Assembly (NCBI GenBank): GCA_013911195.1
Contig: JACETS010000133.1
Coordinates: forward strand, 1 to 6,930
Direction of reading: 5' to 3'
DNA length: 6,930 bases
Source: Verrucomicrobiales bacterium
GTDB lineage: Bacteria; Verrucomicrobiota; Verrucomicrobiia; Verrucomicrobiales; DEV007
Part shown: piece after piece, positions 5,802 through 6,930 of the stretch
Numbering within the stretch: position 1 is the first letter of the stretch
Layout of the letters: every line of letters begins with the position of its first letter
Translations under genes and position numbers: made by a program
The notes under the pieces: generated by a model
The model's input: the letters and a program-made list of their open reading frames with translations, nothing else
The model's database searches: none
Told to the model about the DNA's origin: nothing

Positions 5802-6930
5802 ATGAATAAACCTTTTCTTCTACTCACATCTCTTTGCTTGTTCTTTAACTCACTTTCGTTTTTAACCAAAGCCGAGCAGGTAGTAATCAGTGAAATCATG
5901 TATCATCCAAAAGACGGAGGCCATGAATTTGTTGAGATTGAGAATCTGACCTCGACGCCCTTTGACATTGCTCTTTGGAGATTAAGTGGTGGAGTCGATT
6001 TCGAATTTCCCGATTTTAGCACTGCCTCACCTAGAAATACTTTTTTAAAAGCTTTCGAAAAAATTGTTATTTGCGATACCGATCCTGGGACTTTTAGGGC
6101 CGCTTATGGATTGCCTTCAGCCGTCAGGGTGCTTGGACCTTGGAAAGGAAATTTAAACAACGGTGGTGAAAGAATTAATCTAAAAGATAAAAATGGAATT
6201 AATCGATGCACTGTAAGATATGATAATCAAGGTAATTGGCCGGTCGCTGCTGACGGTGGTGGGCACAGTTTAGTGCTTTTTGATAATAATCGAGCTATTG
6301 ATGATTATCGTTTGTGGAAAGCGAGCTCAACCATTAATGGAACGCCAGGTTCTTCAGAGCCTGCAGCTGCTGAGGAACCTTTTGCGAATCCTGAGGTAGA
6401 CCTCAGTGTAGGTATTCCATACATAGAGTACACGGATGCTTGGGACTTTAACGATCAAAACGTCAATCTTGGAACTTCTTGGAAGAACTCAAATTATAAT
6501 TACTCTCACCCAGGTTGGACAAGAGCGAACGCTGCAAATAATAGAGGAGGATTATACGGATTTGAAACTTCTGCCCTTCCCGCGCCTGGATTAAGAACGG
6601 CTCTTCTTGATAGTTCAACGAATGCTAACCATATCAGTTACTACTTTCGTAAAGAATTCAATTTTTCGGGTTCGACATCCGGTGTAAGATTAACAGTTGA
6701 TTTAATTAATGATGACGGTTGTGGTTTTTGGCTGAATGGACAATGGATAGGAGGTGTAGCTACTTCCAGTAATGCTGGTCATACAACGACTGCTGATAGG
6801 GTCGTCGGAAACGCGGAGGAAGAACTTGGAGTCATTTCTATCGCTAACCCGCCGCTTGTTAACGGTAAAAATGTTATTGCTGCTGCCGGTAGACAAACTA
6901 ATAACTCTAGTTCCGATTTTATTTTTGGAG
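5802..6930 (+). CDS. Secreted lamin-tail-domain protein, N-terminal 376 residues, cut by window edge
   Basis: The frame from ATG 5802 is open to the window edge. Residues 1-24 form a signal peptide (MNKPFLLL start, hydrophobic core, cleavage near TKA-EQ). Residues about 26-185 match the lamin-tail domain seen at the N-terminus of many secreted bacterial proteins: VISEIMYHP at 28-36, EFVEIEN at 42-48, the WRLSGGVDFEFP strand at 59-70, GGHSLVL at 153-159 and WKASSTINGTPG at 172-183. Residues about 208-376 resemble the jelly-roll domain that often follows in planctomycete and verrucomicrobial proteins, with YYFRKEFNF at 280-288, NDDGCGFWLNGQWIGG at 303-318 and NGKNVIAAAGRQ at 354-365. Such proteins are often long and may carry a CotH kinase-like domain, but that lies beyond the window. 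The likely role is extracellular or cell-surface binding (inference). It is preceded by an extended -10 promoter, without a clear Shine-Dalgarno sequence. Confidence 0.85.
   Translation, partial: MNKPFLLLTSLCLFFNSLSFLTKAEQVVISEIMYHPKDGGHEFVEIENLTSTPFDIALWRLSGGVDFEFPDFSTASPRNTFLKAFEKIVICDTDPGTFRAAYGLPSAVRVLGPWKGNLNNGGERINLKDKNGINRCTVRYDNQGNWPVAADGGGHSLVLFDNNRAIDDYRLWKASSTINGTPGSSEPAAAEEPFANPEVDLSVGIPYIEYTDAWDFNDQNVNLGTSWKNSNYNYSHPGWTRANAANNRGGLYGFETSALPAPGLRTALLDSSTNANHISYYFRKEFNFSGSTSGVRLTVDLINDDGCGFWLNGQWIGGVATSSNAGHTTTADRVVGNAEEELGVISIANPPLVNGKNVIAAAGRQTNNSSSDFIFG

Noticed and set aside
6702..6896. Minus-strand open frame within the lamin-tail gene
   Set aside because: Antisense shadow of a continuous 376-codon frame with a signal peptide and recognisable domains.

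Overview
The window reads as ordinary chromosome from an AT-rich Gram-negative-like bacterium, most likely a member of the Verrucomicrobiota (possibly a marine Opitutae-type lineage). This placement is an inference from family resemblance recalled from memory: a secreted lamin-tail-domain protein with a following jelly-roll-like domain, a CPBP protease with the 'HFLKPP ... LHAGWVF' style of motifs, and an exported stand-alone Lon proteolytic domain. No rRNA or other phylogenetic marker is present to prove it. I found no tRNA, rRNA, CRISPR array, insertion sequence or phage gene.

Layout. Positions 1-3332 hold four leftward genes in transcription order: a CPBP-family membrane protease (2373-3332), accD (1453-2283), folC (194-1420) and the start of a NifS/IscS-type cysteine desulfurase (1-178, cut by the window edge). 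The gaps are 89, 32 and 15 bases with no convincing terminator, so accD, folC and the desulfurase at least look like one operon; accD-folC is a linkage known from other bacteria. Positions 3333-3411 are a short divergent spacer. Two rightward genes follow: a small Trp-rich charged protein of unknown function (3412-3660) and, 25 bases later, a PduO-type cob(I)alamin adenosyltransferase (3686-4216). These converge on a leftward gene (4262-5443) for a signal-peptide-bearing protein with a complete Lon (S16) Ser-Lys protease domain and no AAA+ ATPase. An AT-rich 358-base spacer (5444-5801) contains an extended -10 promoter, a dyad at the expected transcription start and a 14-base perfect palindrome. 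It leads into the first 376 codons of a secreted lamin-tail-domain protein (5802-6930), which runs off the right edge.

Function. The left operon is housekeeping: malonyl-CoA synthesis, folate polyglutamylation and sulfur mobilisation for Fe-S clusters or tRNA thiolation. The adenosyltransferase implies that the cell uses adenosylcobalamin enzymes encoded elsewhere. The right half encodes exported proteins. The most interesting items are the exported ATPase-less Lon-type protease, with an unrecognised C-terminal helical region, and the small Trp-rich protein. None of the eight starts has a clear Shine-Dalgarno sequence. I see no evidence of a multi-gene novel defence or metabolic system here.
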